Below are positions 62,451 to 64,000 of a DNA stretch of 64,000 bases, piece by piece. Within the stretch, counting starts at the first letter, position 1. Every line of letters begins with the position of its first letter. This DNA is from Orbilia blumenaviensis (Eukaryota > Ascomycota > Orbiliomycetes > Orbiliales > Orbiliaceae): assembly GCA_036872755.1 (NCBI GenBank), contig JAVHNS010000005.1, positions 2,604,001 through 2,668,000 of the forward strand, in the 5' to 3' direction. Under the pieces are notes generated by a model. The model searched no databases and was not told the DNA's origin. It was given only the letters and a program-made list of their open reading frames with translations. Both the position numbers and the translations under genes were made by a program.

Positions 62451-63129
62451 ACTATTTTTAACTACAACTTCAATTTAATTATATTGATGATAGGCTAACA
62501 AGTAGTTAAGCTCAGCTACCAAAACAAAAATTTTTTAATTCACAAAAATATACCCAACAACTCAAAAACCATTGAACAAATTTTAACAATAATTCAATTA
62601 CATACTATTACAACCACACGCTCAAAACATACAAGACCCCCAAAAACTCTTTTATTTATAGGGGTAGAACGACATAATTTTAATAATCTTATCTAACAGT
62701 TCCAGCAAACTATATCCTCACCAACTCTGTTTTATTGCTTCTTTATAATTTTAACCTTGATAATGAATCTAATTGAATCAATACACTAGTTTAATTGACT
62801 ATATCCCGAATTAAACTAGCGGGGTATAATTAACATCCAGCTGTAATGGTTGGTAGTGTAAACTTTTAAACTTAAAAATTAATCTGAGTCTTTGACACAA
62901 ATAATTTTTTTGAAAAAAAAATTAAAATCAATTCTTTGAACCCATACTAAACTATAACTAACAAATGAATGTTAACCAAAAGCCTCTTACACTAAATACC
63001 CTCTTCTTCAAAATAACCGGAAGCAGTTACATTACAAGACAACAAACCAACACCAACCAATCACACACTCTTTTAAACCATAATTAATTCGAAACGAGTA
63101 GTACAGATTACTTCGTAATACGTTCAAAG

Positions 63130-64000
63130 TAAACAGTAAACCATAAGAAGTTTAATTGTTCAACTCCAACCCGCACATCAAAATTGATTTTTTGGGTAAT
63201 CTAGTGGATAGGTAGTTGGCAACAGAGTACTAGCTAGAGGCCTCTTATATGTTTTATTTTGTGGTTTGGGAGTGGTGTGGAAACAACTAAACAAATAATT
63301 GTGTTTGTTAGTAGTTAAGTTGTTTGAACCATTATTGGTTTAAAGTTGAGTTTGCAAGTATTTTGTAATACATTCAAAATAAACGGTGGGTTGTAGGAAG
63401 TTTAACTGTTTGGTTTTGGTTTGTATATCGGGGTTAATTTTTTGGGTAATCTAGTGGACAGGTAGCTGGTAATGGAGTACCAATCAGAGGCTTTTTATAT
63501 GTTTTACCTTGTGGTCCGGGAGCAGTACGGAGGTAGCTAAACGAATAACTATGTTTGCTAGTAGTTAAGCTGTTTGAACCGTTATCGGCTTGAGGTTGAG
63601 CTTGTAAACATTTTGTAATGCATTCAAGGTGAACAGTGGGCCGTAGGAAATCCAACCGTTCGGTTCCGGCCCGCACATCAGGGTTAATTCCCCGGGTAAC
63701 CCAGCGGACAAGTAGCTAGCAATGGAGTACCAGCTAAAAACCTCTTATATGTTTTACCCTGCAGTTCAAGAACAATGCGAAGGCAGCTAAATAAATAACT
63801 ACACCCACCAGTAATCAAGTTGTTTAAACCGTTACTGGCTTAAAATCAAACTTGCAAACACCTTGTAATACGTTTAAGGTGAACAATGGGCCATAAAAAA
63901 TCCAACCGTTCAGCTCTGGTCTGCACATCAGGGTTGATTTCCCAGGTAACCCAACAAACAAGTAGTTGACAACAGAATACCAGTTAGAGGCTTCTTATAT
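63130..64000 (+). repeat. 248-bp tandem repeat running off the window
   Basis: TTTGGGTAATCTAGTGG recurs at about 63190 and 63438, and as CCGGGTAACCCAGCGG at about 63686 and CCAGGTAACCCAACAA at about 63938. Adjacent units differ by transitions: some have lost C, some G, and one keeps both. The array continues beyond the window. Confidence 0.85.

Larger units (their letters stand above)
60861..63129. repeat. AT-rich, G-depleted mutated block
   Basis: The strand bias flips here: G is now the depleted base on the + strand, as in the left flank. No gene recognised. It includes the second copy of the direct repeat (61646-61745) and a 57-bp tandem array. Confidence 0.75.

Noticed and set aside
63434..63676. 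80-codon minus ORF
   Set aside because: Lies entirely inside the 248-bp tandem array.
1..64000. CRISPR array, bacterial operon or prophage
   Set aside because: Spliced genes and fungal families show a eukaryotic chromosome; the tandem arrays have no repeat-spacer structure.
1..64000. Telomeric repeats, suggested by the helicase family's usual subtelomeric position
   Set aside because: No run of TTAGGG or similar was found at either edge; subtelomeric location cannot be shown from this window.
1..64000. tRNA or rRNA genes
   Set aside because: I recognised no convincing A/B box pair with cloverleaf potential or rRNA core by eye; a covariance-model scan would be needed to exclude them.

Overview
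The window looks like part of a filamentous ascomycete (Pezizomycotina) chromosome. The genes have short GT-AG introns with CTNA-type branch points, there are relics of typical fungal families (Zn2Cys6 regulator, WSC, GT32, fungal FAS), and both ends are very AT-rich with repeat-induced-point-mutation-like (RIP-like) C-to-T damage. I cannot name the species.

Layout. 1-6350: AT-rich, mutated repeat block. 6.7-18.2 kb: the only well-supported gene cluster, three related genes. 18.2-53.7 kb: balanced base composition but almost no intact coding sequence; it holds broken fragments of housekeeping and accessory genes, a dispersed LTR-like repeat of about 260 bp, and a pair of inverted repeat arms. 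53701-55199: purine-rich tract with no C on the + strand. 55.7-60.2 kb: heavily mutated copy of the same gene family as the cluster. 60.2-64 kb: AT-rich tandem arrays.

Central result. Two adjacent minus-strand ORFs (9185-11800 and 6722-8971) join through a phase-matched intron into one gene of about 1637 residues. It carries two OrsD/DUF3505-type zinc fingers, a tyrosine-recombinase-like core (R649, K683, H765/R769, H804-x8-Y813), and a complete RecQ-like helicase of the fungal telomere-linked-helicase type. Divergently oriented beside it is a three-exon paralogue (about 1181 aa). It has the same order of domains but has lost the recombinase R, H and Y and the whole first RecA lobe of the helicase. 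Downstream is a third gene (about 361 aa) that resembles only the C-terminal zinc-binding region of the other two. The mutated copy at 55.7-60.2 kb reads recombinase then helicase in one frame, which supports the fusion and shows that the family is repeated in this genome. The simplest reading is an integrating or mobile recombinase-helicase element with two degenerate, possibly regulatory, derivatives. That functional reading is inference; the domain order, residues and splice phases are read from the sequence.
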